From the NCBI GenBank assembly GCA_013365325.1, contig JABVXV010000082.1, positions 124,001 through 188,000 on the forward strand: a DNA stretch of 64,000 nt, written 5' to 3'. A model generated the notes under the pieces. It was not told where the DNA came from. It searched no databases and worked only from the letters and a program-made list of their open reading frames with translations. Positions within the stretch are counted from its first letter, which is position 1. The number at the start of each line of letters is the position of its first letter. The stretch is from Dipetalonema caudispina. Lineage: Eukaryota; Nematoda; Chromadorea; Rhabditida; Onchocercidae. Made by a program: the position numbers and the translations under genes. This document shows, in pieces, positions 24,599-39,500 of the stretch.

Positions 24599-27500
24599 AT
24601 GGAAGGCTCAACATCTTGCACTTCCGACAGTGATGTTGCAAATACTTCACGAGAATCAGAAACCGTATGTTTTTTCTTTTTTTCCAGGTATTAACTTCTG
24701 ACATGTAATTCGGTATTGTAAACCACGAAACCACCGTCTGAGTCCAGCGATCCGCAGAGTATTCTATCTTGCTGAGACGATTATATACATAAGAATAAAG
24801 CTACTACCATTGCAAAAATAAGGCAAGATAAGCTCTCATTGATAGTATCCAAATGCAGATGATCGAAATGCGTAATGTAACAACACCAGCTTCGGGTAGC
24901 AACAATTCGTCATTTGTAAATGAAGCTCCAAGTCCTTTGGGACATCTTGATCCGCACAGGTTTGCATCTAAGACACACACTTCAGCTCAAAATTTCATTT
25001 TATTTTATTTCCTTGATAAACTGCTTTTGTTTTGGGTTTACACGTAAAAATATCATCCATGATAGACAGACATTTTCAGCTGTCTTACAGTCATTTCCCA
25101 ATTGTCTGCTGTTAATTTGAGTGTTGAAGAAATGTATGATGTAAAATATCCTTTATATTTTACAATTCCATAATCAGTTCCGTGATGCACGAGTTTCTTT
25201 GCAATCAAGAACAGTACTGTTTTTAGATTAAGGGATATGGTGGTCGATAAGCAAACAACATGTCAGACGCAGGTCGAATCGCCCTATAAGCAACCTGTAT
25301 GTCTTGTTTATAAGCTGAGTAGAGCTAGCTTCATAGAAAGCTCTGTCTTAATGTTACTTTGCTACAAACTCATATAATTTGTGCAACTCCCGGTCTTTTT
25401 AATTGTCTTTTCAAATTTAGTTTCTTTCAGTTTCCTATATTTATCTTTTTAATACTGCAGTACTGGACGCCTTCGCCTGCCGATCTTTCTCAGTCACCGT
25501 CGTCAAATATTCGTTCAGCACCAGCTAATTCAAGTTCTCCAGTAACACCAATCATGCAGCCACCCAGATTACCGGGTAAAATTAAAAGAACTCCAGATCA
25601 TATTAACTGTATGTTTTACATCACGGTGACAGCAATGATTTAAGCAGTGAAATTAGGGTCCATTATTTTACCAGTTATCAAAAATATACTTACTAAGGAA
25701 TAAACAGAAGTTAGCATAAAATTATTTATTAAGATTGTTAAGCAGATAACTTCGTCCATCATATCTCCCTCTATCTTTTCAGGTGCAATGCGAGATTCAG
25801 CTTTGTTATCTCCGAGTGCTACACGCACTCCTGTACAACAGCAACCTATGGGAATGTGTTTACCAGGTCATTTTTTTTTCAAAAATTTTGTTTCTTTACA
25901 TTACAAATTTTTTCATGTAGCATTTATTTACAGTTTCACCTTGGTGATATGCATAGATGTTAAAATATAAGTCTGTTGTAGTGCGTAGTCCAATGGGAAG
26001 TCCAAGCGGTATGCATCCACCGCCCTCGCCGTTCATAAGTCGTCCTTCTTCAAATGCATCCCCTTCTCCATATATGCAACCACCACAAACTCCTATTCAT
26101 TATCAAGCAAATTTGCAAAGTCCAGCAGGTTAAGTGCTTTTTTTAATCTGTGCTTTATCTGAATTCAAATTTATGTCAGTAGGTAATAATTAAAAGCAAA
26201 AAATATGAAGAAAATTTCAACTAAGACTGACATAGTTGGGGCAACTTTTTCAGCAGTAATTTCTATGTTCATTGCTCTGTCTTTTCCACAGCTATAAAAC
26301 AAAAAGCTTTTCAACATTGTGGAGCATGTACCACGGTGTTTATCACATCATTTAAAATAAGGCGTGACAATTTCGCAAAAAGCATCTTCTCGCCGCAAAT
26401 TCTTGGGCATGTTTTATTCCTAGTAGGGCGGTAAATTTTATGAATTCTAAAAAAAATAATTAATAATTACCGAAACAGGTGTAGTACCGTCGAGTCACGT
26501 GCCCCCTTCGCCTCCCTGTGCTCCATATCTTTCACGAATCTCAGCAGTGGTACCATCACAACAACAATATTCATGCCATACACAAATGCAACAGCCGCAG
26601 TGGACAAATCAACAAGTTCAGCAGGTAGTACTCAAATTCATGTTATCTAAATTGCTGAATTATAAAGATTGATTCTTGAAATTTTCCATATCTTTACTTC
26701 CTTTGCTCTGTAAAATTAACTTGCAGTTCTCGTTCTCATACAATTTTTGTTATTGTTTATAGCACTTTGGCTCTGGACCAGTACACCGTGTTATGGTACA
26801 ACGAGTTCCTTACTCAGGTTGGTAATTCGTTGAAAATTTCTCGAAAGACAGTGGTTATCTCTCAGTTCCTTGTCCCATGTGTCTCTTTCTTTTGTTTCTG
26901 TGCTGTTGTTCTCTATCACTCTTAACTTAGTGGTAATTAGATAAAGCGGGTTTTTTAATATAGATTCAGGTTTTTATGAAGGTTTTAGATCATTGGCATT
27001 AAAATTATGCAGCACGACTTGTAAATGTTTTTGTTTAACACTCGAATAATTTCAGTTGCATTTGTGTGCTTCATTTAATGCACATTATATCGTTAGTAAC
27101 CTATAATTTCAAATTACGAACGAAAGTTTAGCCAAAAAACAGTTTCACAAATAATTTCAACAATCTTCGCGTTAATTTGGTTGACTTTACAAAAAGAACA
27201 TCAAACCCTCTAAGTAGGGTTTTTATGGATTTAACAATTTCGCTGATGAGTTTTAATCTATTAAAAAAAAAAAAGAAAATCCACGAAAATATGATCTTAA
27301 TTGATGTCAATTTCACAGATCTTTTTTTCAATTCTCTTCTCTAGAAAAGCCACATCGAAATTCTTATAATAGATCTCTAAATTATTTGAACACTAGTATT
27401 GCTAGCTGCATTTTTGGTGGTAATGCTTAATGAACATTTTTTCGTAATTCACTGGTTGAACAGTTTGCGAACCAATTTATTTTGTATTATGTCGCTTAAG

Positions 27501-30500
27501 AATCACAGGAGAACGATTGATTTTCATATCACTAAAGAAATTATGAGTAAAGGCGTCGTATTAAGCAAAGTCCTGTGTGAGTCGGAATCTAGAAGGTAAC
27601 TTCAATCGGTCATCGTTGCATCTCTCACTTCCGACAGTTTCAAAAAAGTAAAATGCTAGTAATAGATACTCCATTATCAAGTTCTGTACCTTTCAAAAAC
27701 TCGAATAGTTACTGCAAAAGGAACAAGTGTTTTGATTTTTTAAACAAGTATATAAGTAACAATATGTATAAATGGGAAAAACAGTAGCAGTCGCTTTTTA
27801 TAGATGCTCCAATTGCATCATCTGTATAACTTTAAGAGCTAATGCTTCCATGGCTTATTTTTCGAGCTTTATGGTTTCTTGCTTCTCGAGGTTTCTTATG
27901 CATGCATTATTAGAATTTTTTAGTCTTTGCCGTTTGTTCGGTCACATCCGATAGTAAGCGTGCAAATTATTTTCTCATTTAAATAATTTTAACTGATTTT
28001 ATTCCAGTCGTAATTCCCCTTAGAACCAACCTAAATTCGAGTTTGATTGATCATGGGATTTTCGGTCCATACTATTATAGTTGGTCCACATTATGAGAGT
28101 AGTCAAAGTATAACAAAGCCGAAGGCAGCGTGAATGATCTATCGATAATTAAATTACTAGAAAAGAAAAAATTACACTCTATTGTTCATTAAATAGATAT
28201 GTTCGTATTGTTGAATAAAAATAGTTTTGAAAGATGAAATACGAATTCGTGTAAATGAGCACATAAAATTTGATGAATGGTCAAAATCGCTAATAATTTT
28301 CTATCGTAACCGCTGCACATATCTTCATAAATGTTCGTGATCTTTATGGTCAACGAGAGTGCATAACTTATTTCTTTCTTTTTCTCACTATTTTGAAGTA
28401 CTGTGTTTTTTCTTATCCTCAGAACTACAAACAGTAGTCTCTTCTGCTTCTCGTTTAGTTTTTCTAAGAATGCAAATCTGACTTTTTTATTAGCATTATT
28501 GGACGATCCACAGTTGGGGCTTATCAAACAGAGCAGTAGTCTGCATAATTACTTGAGCATTTACAAATTATTCCTAAAATTGTTTGGTAATTTGTAAAGA
28601 AATTTTGCTAGTTAATAGATGAAAATTTTTGGTTGCAGAGTACATGTATGGTTCAAATCACTTAACTTTTTTAGGAATTTCTTTCTCTTGATCGATTTTT
28701 ACGCTTTGCTTCTGCAAAATACTTTAAGCTTTCAAGAATTTTTTCATTTGGTTTACTAAAGTTTGGTGTATTCAGTATCTGTCTTTTCAATAATTCTATT
28801 TAGTTTCCACAAACTTATATTGACTTTAGTAACTTTTGTATCAAAGAAATGGGAAAAAGTGCAAGACAGATGTGTAGTTATCAAGAAGCAGAATGTGAAT
28901 TTCATTCAAGTTGAGGAATGGCTGCTTTTATTTGTTAGAAAACGTTTAGGCTTTAACAATGTGACAATCTAATTTAACACTTTTCTGGAGAGTTGTTTCT
29001 TTTTTGGAGAAGGAGCAATGATAGTTCCCGTTGTTTCTTTTTTGGAATGAGCGGAAAAAGAGAGAAACGGAACCCGTTGTGATTCGAAGAATGCTCCAAA
29101 AACTTTCATATGTTTCTGAAAAAAAATCCATTCGTGGCCTACTTGTTCATGTAAGCGATCATTCTTCCTCTTGTTTTCAGTGTGAATGAATAATCTAATT
29201 TCTGATTGTGTAGGTGTCCGATTATCAATTAAAGTCTAACGTCAAGATGCGTTGTAGCTTCTCTTATTAAAAGGCGTTTTACAGTGCAACTTACAAATTT
29301 TAGTGACAGCTTATAAGTGGAGTAATTCTTTTTCTTATAAGTGGTATTGTTTTTATTCAAGAAACTTAAGTTATGAAGACGTCTGTTGATTTTGTCTAAA
29401 CTTTTTTAAAGTCTTTATTTTTTTTTCCTCTTGCGATTTTCCTGAAAAAGAGTAGAAGGCCTTATTTCTGAAATATTCTCATCATGCACCTTCGACTTTT
29501 ACCCTTTATCACATTATGCAAAAACCCGAAGAACCATTCTGCTATCTCCATTATTTAAATTAAATGTCCCTATAGTAAATAGTACGATAAATCCATTACC
29601 CAACTGAGTTACATACATGTCGCTAAAATTATTACTTTTTGCTGATTCGTTCTTTTACCACAGGTGCCATTAATTTCGTAAACAGATTGGTTTCTCATGT
29701 TACATTTTTTCCTTTATGCATACATCGAATGGTTAGTGAATTTAAGATTCAATTATGACTACAACTTTAAATTTGAATTGGAAGCCTTGAAAAAGACTGA
29801 GCAAACTGCATAAAATTTGTGTGGTTGTTTGTTCCATTATTTTTATGCAGCCTCTACTGAGATAAGTCTCAAGGAAGATTATCCACTTGAATGTTAAGTA
29901 CTACTTCTTTAAATAGGAGAGTCTTGTTGGAATTGGAGCTGGTATGTAAAGATTACTTCTTACAACTATTCTGCTATCTCCATTACGTGAATGTCTCTAT
30001 AGTAAATGATACAAATTTGCTTTATTTCGTAAATATTTTAATAGTTTTTTGAACATTTCTGCTTTTAGCTTAAACTGTAGGAATGGTATTGATGGATTTA
30101 TTTATAGTAACAGGTGAGCAGATGGCTTTTAGACGACCCACTTGAATTACTTTTTAATGATTTATAGTAGTCATCATGTTTTATCGTATTAGAATCGAGC
30201 AATGTGGTAGCATTCTCTCTTATGAGATTAAATTGTAGATTTATTCGTTATTTGGTATGGGTGTATGCATGAATTTCCCTCACACTCTGGGAATTAGCTG
30301 CAGAAAACACTTAACTCTGGATGTTTTTGAGGCCTTAGTTTTATGCATTTTCTTTATCAATTTATATCGCCATATTTATTGACTTGAACTTTTTGGCTTT
30401 TGCATATTCACTGGTATTGTTTGCCTTGATAAACACAGTTCCACATAAGACTCTACCAATTTCCTATCACATGCACTATTGTGAATAACATCACGCCTCT

Positions 30501-33500
30501 ATCGTGCAATGTGACCACCTTTTGAAATGTTTCACTTTTATGACACACTATTTGCCTATACAGATACTTTGTGTTTAACTTTATTTTAGGATATCCACCG
30601 GGTATGTCACAGCTGCAGTCACAAAACAGCCAGCAGCATCCTTCATCCAATGTTTTTCCAGCTGGTGCTTCGGGAGCACCAGTTACGCCAGCATCGCGAG
30701 GAACTATGTATCCACCGCCGTCGGTAGTCGCTCCTCAACAGTCTTCTGGACCACAGTCTGCTCAGTATCCGCCACAATCTTGTTATCAGCCTAAGGGGCA
30801 GCAACAGCCAAAATATCCTGTTCAATCTCCAGTTTATCGTCAACAGGTTGCTGTATATTTTTTGCTAATTACAACTCATTTTGTAAATGTTTTTAAGCTT
30901 TCTGACTAAGTTCATGTTGCAATATTGAAAGATATCTGATGTACGGTAGAGAAGGTAGATCCTCTCAAGAAAGATTGGTCGATTAGTTAGGTATGAATGA
31001 GGTGGCGGTACGGGATGGAAGAAGAGAAAACAAAATAGTATGAAAGATGATCGAATGGCTCTGCTCAACCTTTATTGTTGTCATCTAGAACTATTGTTAG
31101 CAAAGATCGGATAGTATCAAAATATGTTTGACCACAATATAATTGATTATCAGAATTGCAAACCATCAAATAAACAATTAACGAGTATATGGGCATGAGT
31201 TTATTAAACAAATTATGTCTCTTACGGAGTCATATTTCTCATGTTCTTTGTTTGCAGACCAAATGCTAGTTAGTTCTTCTGAGTTATTACTTTTTAGAGT
31301 GTCAAGTAAAAAAAAAAGGTTGAGGAGAAAAGAGAGGGAAAGTTAGAACTGTTCCTTATTCTATCGATAATATGAGGAATAATGGTTTCACTTAAACTGT
31401 TTTAAGGTTTGTTGTATTAATATAATTGCTTAATTTGTATTATCAACAACGTCCTTCATTTTTGTATTACTGTGAATGATTGCAGCAGCCACAGTCGGTG
31501 TCGGTGAGAACCTACCTTGGCAACCAACCATCATCGTTGTCTGCCTCGCCTACTTATCAGTGTTAGTTCCCTTTGTTCCTATTTCTTCTCTAATAATTAT
31601 TTTCGTTTTAGCTGTATTTTAACTTCCCAACTAATTTTTAGTCTCTTCATACTTTTTGCTGTATCATAAATTTAGATAATTTTGGTTATTTTCTTGCCAA
31701 GCCTGGACTTTTAGGATATTTTTGTCTCATGAATAGAACATAGGTATTAAATAAAAAAAAAATAAACGTCGAAGAGGTAGCTTAAACTGAATCAGTAAAA
31801 TTGCTTAGCTTAAGATGATTTTCTTAGGTTCATTTCCATAGTGTCGTCCCCTTTATTAACAAATATAACCGAATTTGGGTTGACAGAAGTTTTTTCAAAT
31901 GCACTGTATCCATTTTGTTTTGAGAAAATTAATAGGCTAAAAAGCTTTTAATGAGTCAGAATTTGCCATTAATCAAGTTCGAATTTGGAGAATTTAAGTT
32001 TAAGCCTCGAAAGCTTGACGTTTTGATGGTTTGATGAGTTGGCTTAATGGAGAGTGGCATGCAAGGCTTAAGGAGATGGAATTGATTACCTGGAAATTGT
32101 GAATAGAATATCTCATGAAAAATTGCTCATTTTTCAACTTTTTCAGTTTGTTTTTCGTAAAGAGTGCTTTGAAGCATTGGAGACGCATTGTAGCAAAAGG
32201 TATGACGTATAGAAACAGTTGTCTGGGACAACTGCATTAATTTTTTGTCTTTCAGATAGTTCAGTGCAAAATTTTTTCTATGCTAATGTAATTAACTGTT
32301 GAGGTGTAGGACCTCATTTTTAAAGAAAAGCAGCTATATTGGAAGTAGCGAATCTTTTTTTTTTTCGGGAAAGTTATGAGGCTGCTGTGCTTCTCTTATG
32401 GTAGTTCAACATGCAGTTGTTTTTGTGACTGTCAGACGTTTGACACATTTAAATATTTCATTATTTTAATATCTAAATATTGCATAGGCTTTCTGGAGAA
32501 AGTTGATAGGATTTTTAAGAAGTAGAAATAGTGAACAGGCAATCTTTCTTTGGGTTGGTTTATCTGGTTATCTGTTTTTCACCTCTGTCTGCTTATTATT
32601 TTCTTATTCAAAATATTGCAGAGCCTACCCATCTATTGTTATAATAATGGGTCACAACATATTGCGTAAAATAATAGAGCTGTACTCGACTAAGAAGAGC
32701 ACATGGTAGGAAGACGGAATAAGAGTAATGTTGATACAATGGTTGTATTAAAAAATAAGTTTTAAAAAGTAAGGTTCTGGAATCTCCTAAAAATGGTTTG
32801 CTTAGTCGGTGGCAGAAATATCTTGAAAAATATGATTCACATCTCTCAAGAACAAGTTTAGTCCAGCCGGCAAAAATTTTTCTACAAGTGTGTAATAAAC
32901 CTCATATAATGTAATTTCACTTTGACTTATCATAAATTTGATCTTAGAAATTCTTTTTAGTTTTCCATAGTGGTAAAAGCTGTCTAAATTATTTCTACCC
33001 TTTGTTTGGCTCTATCTCTTAGGCTGGTCATTTAATGTGACTGTAGTGTATGGTATTTGCTATCTGTTATTTTACTAAGCATTGAATTCATTTTCGATAT
33101 TGGGTTAAAATCCAGTTGGTAATGAACGTTCTCGTCCACGGGTTGTGTTCCCTGCATGTTAAGAGATTTGTCGATATTAAGTATCAGGGTAAGTGGATGT
33201 CAGAAAATAGTAGTTCCGATATGAGTGAATTATTTTTCATTGATTTGGAAATCATAAAAATGGAAAGTGAGAGCTGAAGAGAGAAAACCATTTCAGAACG
33301 AGAAAATGAGTATGTTGTATGAAGATATGAGATTTGAACTTGTTATTAATTATACATGAATATTAATTGAACTAATTCTTGCATATTTCTTAATCTATAT
33401 GTCACTGTTTTTTTTTCAATGAGAATATGCTAAACCTTATGAAGGAAAACATTCCGCCTCTTCATTTTCGTACCACTTTTATCCCATTTCATCCTGCAAA

Positions 33501-36500
33501 TGGTGTTAATTTGCCGGTACCTTAGGGACAGCACCATCGACAGCAAGTAGTTGGCAGTTAACTACTCTAAATGCATTTTCTGAAAGCTCATTAACGTATT
33601 CATAATTGAATTCAGAAGGTATGAACCTTCTTTGCTACCCTGTTCTCTATACATTCAACACATAACCAGAAATACTCACACATGGACATGGACTCACATT
33701 TATTATCTTCTCTCGGAGTGATTAGCTGTTTGAAATGAATCACAGTGTCAGAATTGCCAGTCAGCGAAAGGGAGTTGGTTAAGAAATCTGCAGCTTGTCC
33801 ATCTGTACAGGTTGTTGGCTTAGATGTCCATTAGACAACGAACTGTGCTTTATTTTGAAATAGAAGATTGAAATTATTTCATTCTTCTCTGCCATTTGAG
33901 AACGACATTTCGAGAGTACGACATTTGACGGTTTCATATGAGCAGATAAGTTGAATTGATCTTTCACTGCTCACTACCATTCTTTCTCATTGTCATCATC
34001 ATAATTTGAATAAATTTCTTTTTGCATAAAATTAGTTATTATTCTTCATACTTTTTAAAAGAGCGTGCGAAATGATACGTGAATATTTTCAACGTTATGC
34101 AAAGAAGCAGATATTCTTGGCGTCATTTGACCTTTTGTTGGATCGGATGTCCATTAGTCGTCACTTGCTTATAGTACATCACTTCTAATGATAGTTTAAA
34201 TATCTTCAGTCTTTAGTTGCGGAGTGATAGATTAAATTCACTTATTATTTATGTCTAGTTTAAAACGAACACTTACTTTAGTTGTGAATATCCTTTGCCT
34301 TCAAAATCTTTCTTTACTTTTGGTCACTTCTGTTTTTCAAAAAGGATCCGTCGTTTTTAATTGACTAGGCTGTCAGATGGTTAGGGGTTGGACTTTATGC
34401 AGTAACACTATATTAGTAAATTTTTAATAATGTAAATAAGAGCCATTTTGTAATTTTCTCGTTCTGTTGGTAGTTAAAATGATGTAAGTGAAATGCTATA
34501 ATGGAGTGAATTGCTATAATATACTGTATTTATGGGGTTCATCATTAATATTCAATATAGCAAGCAGTGCTTTTCGATGATTCCATTAGTTTATTGTCCT
34601 GTATAAACCTTTTTTGGTCTTCAATTTTTCCTACATCCTTTTTTTTCTCTGATACTAACAATATCTTCACTTTCTAAATATTGTTTGAGGTGATTTTTCA
34701 TATCTTCAACAGTTTGTTTACTCATAAAACGTGCTTGAGTGTGTGGTTCCTTCATTTTGCATCTTCGTCCATTCTTAACATTAATTTTAGAATAGAGGAG
34801 AGTTGTTCAAAAAAACAGCACAGCTTTTATTATAATTGCGGTCTTCTTGTCCGGTTGTTCAGACAAATTTTAATAGCTTTTTTACACGCGTTGTGCTGAC
34901 ATACAGCGTTGAAGGACTGATGACATTTGAGGTTGGGAAGGCTCTTCGAATAATTTCCCTTCTTTCTTTAGAACAGCAAGCTAAACTCATCAGCTATTCA
35001 TAATGGCTTATTTAAAGGCGTGAGGTGAACTTCACCATGTCTTTCCTAATCGATTTAGTAAATCAAATGAGAATATAATATCACCAAGATATCACTTTTT
35101 GTACATTTCTAATAATTCTAACTTGTTGCAATTTTTGAAATTGTTGTTGGAACATCAGTAAGTGTCACACAGTGTTGCTGAGTGCATTTATGAAATCAAT
35201 ATAATGGCAGACAGCTTATTTACGAGACTGCTTTGCTAGATGTTGCTTCATTGTTCAAATTATTGCAACATTTAATGAAATGGAGATTTCGAAAAAATTT
35301 TCATCGCATTTTGATTCTGAAATTGTTTGTAAGTCAATAAGGATGGTTAAAGTATCTTTTGCTGTTCACAGATTCGGAATTTTTTAATATTTCTACCTCA
35401 ACTTTTAAAATTTCACTTATTCTCTAGATTTCTGTTAGAAATAATCCAAGCTTGCGAGATAGTGGCCACTGCACAAGATGATTTGTTTTTTCAATTTCAA
35501 TCTCTTATAAATTACAAACTATTTCGGTTGAAAATATATTTAGTGAAATAAAATGAATTCCTGATAAAGGAGAAGGGGGAAGTAATTAAGATGAAGTCTA
35601 AAAATTTTGCAAGACTCTGATTTAAAAGATCAAATTGCTCGACAGATATATAGCCAGGCAATAACAGATGCAACAATTGAATTAGGTTACAATAAATACG
35701 TAAATCTGCCCCATGATCGCTTTCTTGCTTACTGATTTTAATCACTATATATCTAAATCGGAAAATTAACGCTCTTCACTTAATTTAGTTGCCATTTTTG
35801 ATTCTTTTCTGCAGAACTTCCCGAGCATCATACCTGAATTTGTGTTTTCCTCATAATTCTTCCCACAAACGGTTTTGTACAGCGAAATACAAGTGCTCTC
35901 GCTCTTTTCGCATTCATTAATGAGATTTTTGTGAAGCAAGCACTCAGAATTTACCTTAAATATTGGACTTGTAGAATGGCTGGTAGAAGGATGGTTATTG
36001 TAAGAAATCATTAATGCTTTTCCCCAATCACAAATATGTATATTCCGTCCCACCCTAACCACAGTATTTATGCGTGGAGGGATTATTAAGCACCTGCATT
36101 AGGTGCGACAAGTCTCCAATATAGACATAGAATTCAGCTTCATACCCTCCCTTAGATTCATTATTAGAATATTAAAAGGATGCTTTACTAGGAAGCTATC
36201 AAATAGATTATGCTATAAGCTATCATCAATTCATCTATTTTAATCAACCTCTTTTCGACATTCGGTAGCTTCTGAACCATTCACAATCTAACTCCATCCG
36301 TTCATATTTCTTGCTCTTACTGTTAATCCTCTTTAATGGTTCATCTTTCTCATGTTATTTTTGATATTACTTCCTGATTCATTCGAATCTGATATTACGT
36401 TTATGCCACAAATTGCTTCTTTTCCCGTTAAAATTCTTAGCTTACGTACTGTTGATATAACATTGAAATTTCATGCTCATTCTCTGCCTGTTGCACCTAT

Positions 36501-39500
36501 TATTTTTCAATTTTGTCGAACTTTGCCATTGATTGACTACGTTTTTGGTTCATTTCTCATTACTCTGAGAAGAATGAATCCAATCTCCTTTTTTTTCAGT
36601 TTTTCACACGCAATGAAAGCATATCCTTGCAGTAGCTTTACTTATTGCTTGTACCTCATTCAGTCATAAATTTCAGTCAAACTGGAAAGAGAGGTTTATT
36701 TAAAAAGAAGCTTTCAGTGTGGAAAATATTATGACGTTTAAATCCTTCGTGCTTGGGCTTCAAAGCGTTTTACAGGGGCTTCTCTTATTCAAAAAAAAGC
36801 AATAATTTGTCTTTTCTCTACATATGAAGATAATGCTTTCCTTCATCTGCTCCTGTTCACCCCCTCATTTTCCACCCTATCCTCAAAAGGCCAACCATAT
36901 TCACTCCTAAGTGCTTCTGCTAGGATCGTACTATCTAATGTTCATTGTAGTTGATTAAAAATTTTTCCATTCAGTTCTCATAGGTTTTCCTTATTTTCCC
37001 AGTATGAGCTTGATCTGAGCGAAATGAGCCATCAGAATAGTAGCAGTACCCATCCAGAATTGAGGCTTAGAAATTATTTTTCATCGGAAAACTGCCATCC
37101 CTCTCTTCCGGATCATCCGATATCAATGTTTTATCAGCAATCCAGCAACGGTGTTCGGTTCACCATCCACGAATAGTTATGTCATTTATGAGGAAGAAGG
37201 TTCGCATCCTTGTCTTGCTTCCGCTTGCTTCACCATTACAAATACTAATAGATACGGTTCGAGCAGAAAAAGACCAACAGGACAGTGTGAATGTTGCGCC
37301 AGCTGTGACAGTTGCTATCGGATGCCAGTTGCAGCTTGCAGTCAAGGAAGAGGTGCATATATGATCGGTTTGAGTCAATCGAGCACAGAAGTCGGTATTA
37401 ATTTGGAATTAGATACGTCTGTTTCAACGGGAACCAAAGTTGTCCATAATTCATATAGTTTGGGAATACTACAACCAGCTGAGATAGAAGCGAAGTCAAA
37501 CTTTTCATTGATGTTGAAGGAAGAGGAGCAGGGCGAAGAAGTTTTGGCGCTGCCAAGTCCCAGAACATTGAATGATATGATGTCAAAAGTTCAAAGTAAG
37601 TTGAAGTTCTAAGCTTTCGCATTTTTTTAATTTTAATTGATTGCTGTTTTGCAGAATTGCACTTAGTCTGTCTTAAATGTTCTACCTTTATTGTTAAATT
37701 ATCATTATATGTTGGAAAGCTGTTAATATCAACAGCCAAACTGTACTGCTCTTTTCTTATAACATTAAAATATTGTTTATTTTTCACAGCCTTTGTTGCT
37801 TAGCTGTAGGTAGTGCAAAGTTATAATAGTAGTTTTTGGTTATTTTATGAGAAGAGTACTAGATGTCTAGCGATAGCATATTTTCCTTTGAACATTTCGT
37901 TAATTTGAACATTCGAAGCGATTTTGACACATGGTCTCACCATTCTTTTATTTCACTTACATGTTGTCTGAAAATTGTTACTTTAATAGTTATTCATATA
38001 ATAAGATATTTGATGCTGCATATTGAAATGTAATCGAAATATATTATGCTTTTTGTCTAGAGCTGGGCGAAATTTTTCGTGGCTCTTTTTGGTAATAGGG
38101 TTGAAAAACGGATAGCATTAATATTTGTTATAAAAGAAAAAGGATAAAGCAATCGAGCAATCTGAAACTAATGCTGTTTCATTTTTCCGAAATGATCGTT
38201 TCTGACAACTGCCTATCTTTGGACTTTTCCTACATGGCTTTATCAGAAAAAGCATTAATGATGCAGCAGCTGTGCATTAGAAGTATCCTGTAAGGTTTTC
38301 TTGAATGTTGCATCAAATTCCATCCGCTAAATCTCCCTTTCAATCCATTTGCTGTCATGCCATCTGTTATCAGTCCATCTGCTGTTTCAAAGTTTGTTTT
38401 TTAAACATTTAGTCAGTGTTATTTTTTTCGTCAGCGATTTATTACACATTATTCAGTTAATCGAAGAATAAAAGGAAAAAGCACAAGCTCAATTCTTTCC
38501 GCACTTTACTTCAAGTGTTGTCTCGTCATTTGTGTGATGCTAATAACTGTTGTTTGTAAGGATGCTTGTCCATATGCGCTGGTGGTAGTATGTCTCTTCC
38601 CATTTTTACTATTATTTATTTCTTTTCAACTAACTCTTCCCTCGCTTGTTGTACTCCTATTTCCACTTTCATATATCATTCAGATATTTTCCCACACTTA
38701 TCTCTCACTTTTTGTGAAATTATCAAAATTGTTGATTTCGCATCAGTTTTTCCCCTCGTTTAACTAGAATTTCAAAGAAACTTAAATATCACGGTGTAAA
38801 TGGTCGAAATATCTTTGAGTATTTGAGAATTTGCGCAAGTTATCTTAATGCATGGAGACCATTTGCTGGTGTTGGAGGAAAAGGAGGAGAGGACGGGCCG
38901 TATTCGACGTTTCAGTAGATGGAAAACAATTGTCAGATTTGTTGGGGAAGTGAGCAGCACTTCCGCGATGCAATACTTGAGGGAGGGTATGTGTTTGTGT
39001 GGAGTAGAAGAAAGGTCAGTATGTCGTTGTCCTCTTTTATAATGAAAGTGAATACGACACCAAGTCACATCTGCTCCTTAAAACGATTAGCATTGAACGA
39101 ATCCTCCACTTTTTCATCTCTTACCTATTTTTTTTTTTCTGATTCATCCCATAATATACTGATATTAAAATGACTTACTTTGCTGCTTATGTATATTATC
39201 ATATCCAAATTACGTCATATTCTGATCTCATTAACTTGTCGCACCTATTTTTATCATAGTTGTTGCTTCTTAAATATGTTATCTAAGAAAGTTTGAACCG
39301 TAGTATGAAATTTCATACTAAAATAATGATTTCCATTATTTTCCTTAGGTTGTATTTAAAGAAATATCACCTTGGGTTTCTTCAATGTCAACTTACTTTA
39401 ATCTCAGTTGCTTTACTTCTTGCCATTAGACTGCAACTGTTATCATAATCTTCTTTTCTGGCAAATGAGTTTCCAGATTGTTTCAAAAAAAAATCCGAAA

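Noticed and set aside
35766..36062. Minus-strand 98-codon frame (VGRNIHICDWGKALM...)
   Set aside because: No recognisable family, no clear splice sites, and it is antisense inside the pis-1 intron; kept only as chance.
36352..36669. Plus-strand 105-codon frame rich in Phe, Leu and Ser
   Set aside because: Composition is that expected from pyrimidine-rich AT DNA; no domain, no membrane-protein pattern of a known family and no splice support.
37160..37787. Minus-strand frames opposite the coding-like island
   Set aside because: They are antisense shadows of a GC-richer segment; the plus strand has better splice borders and codon use.
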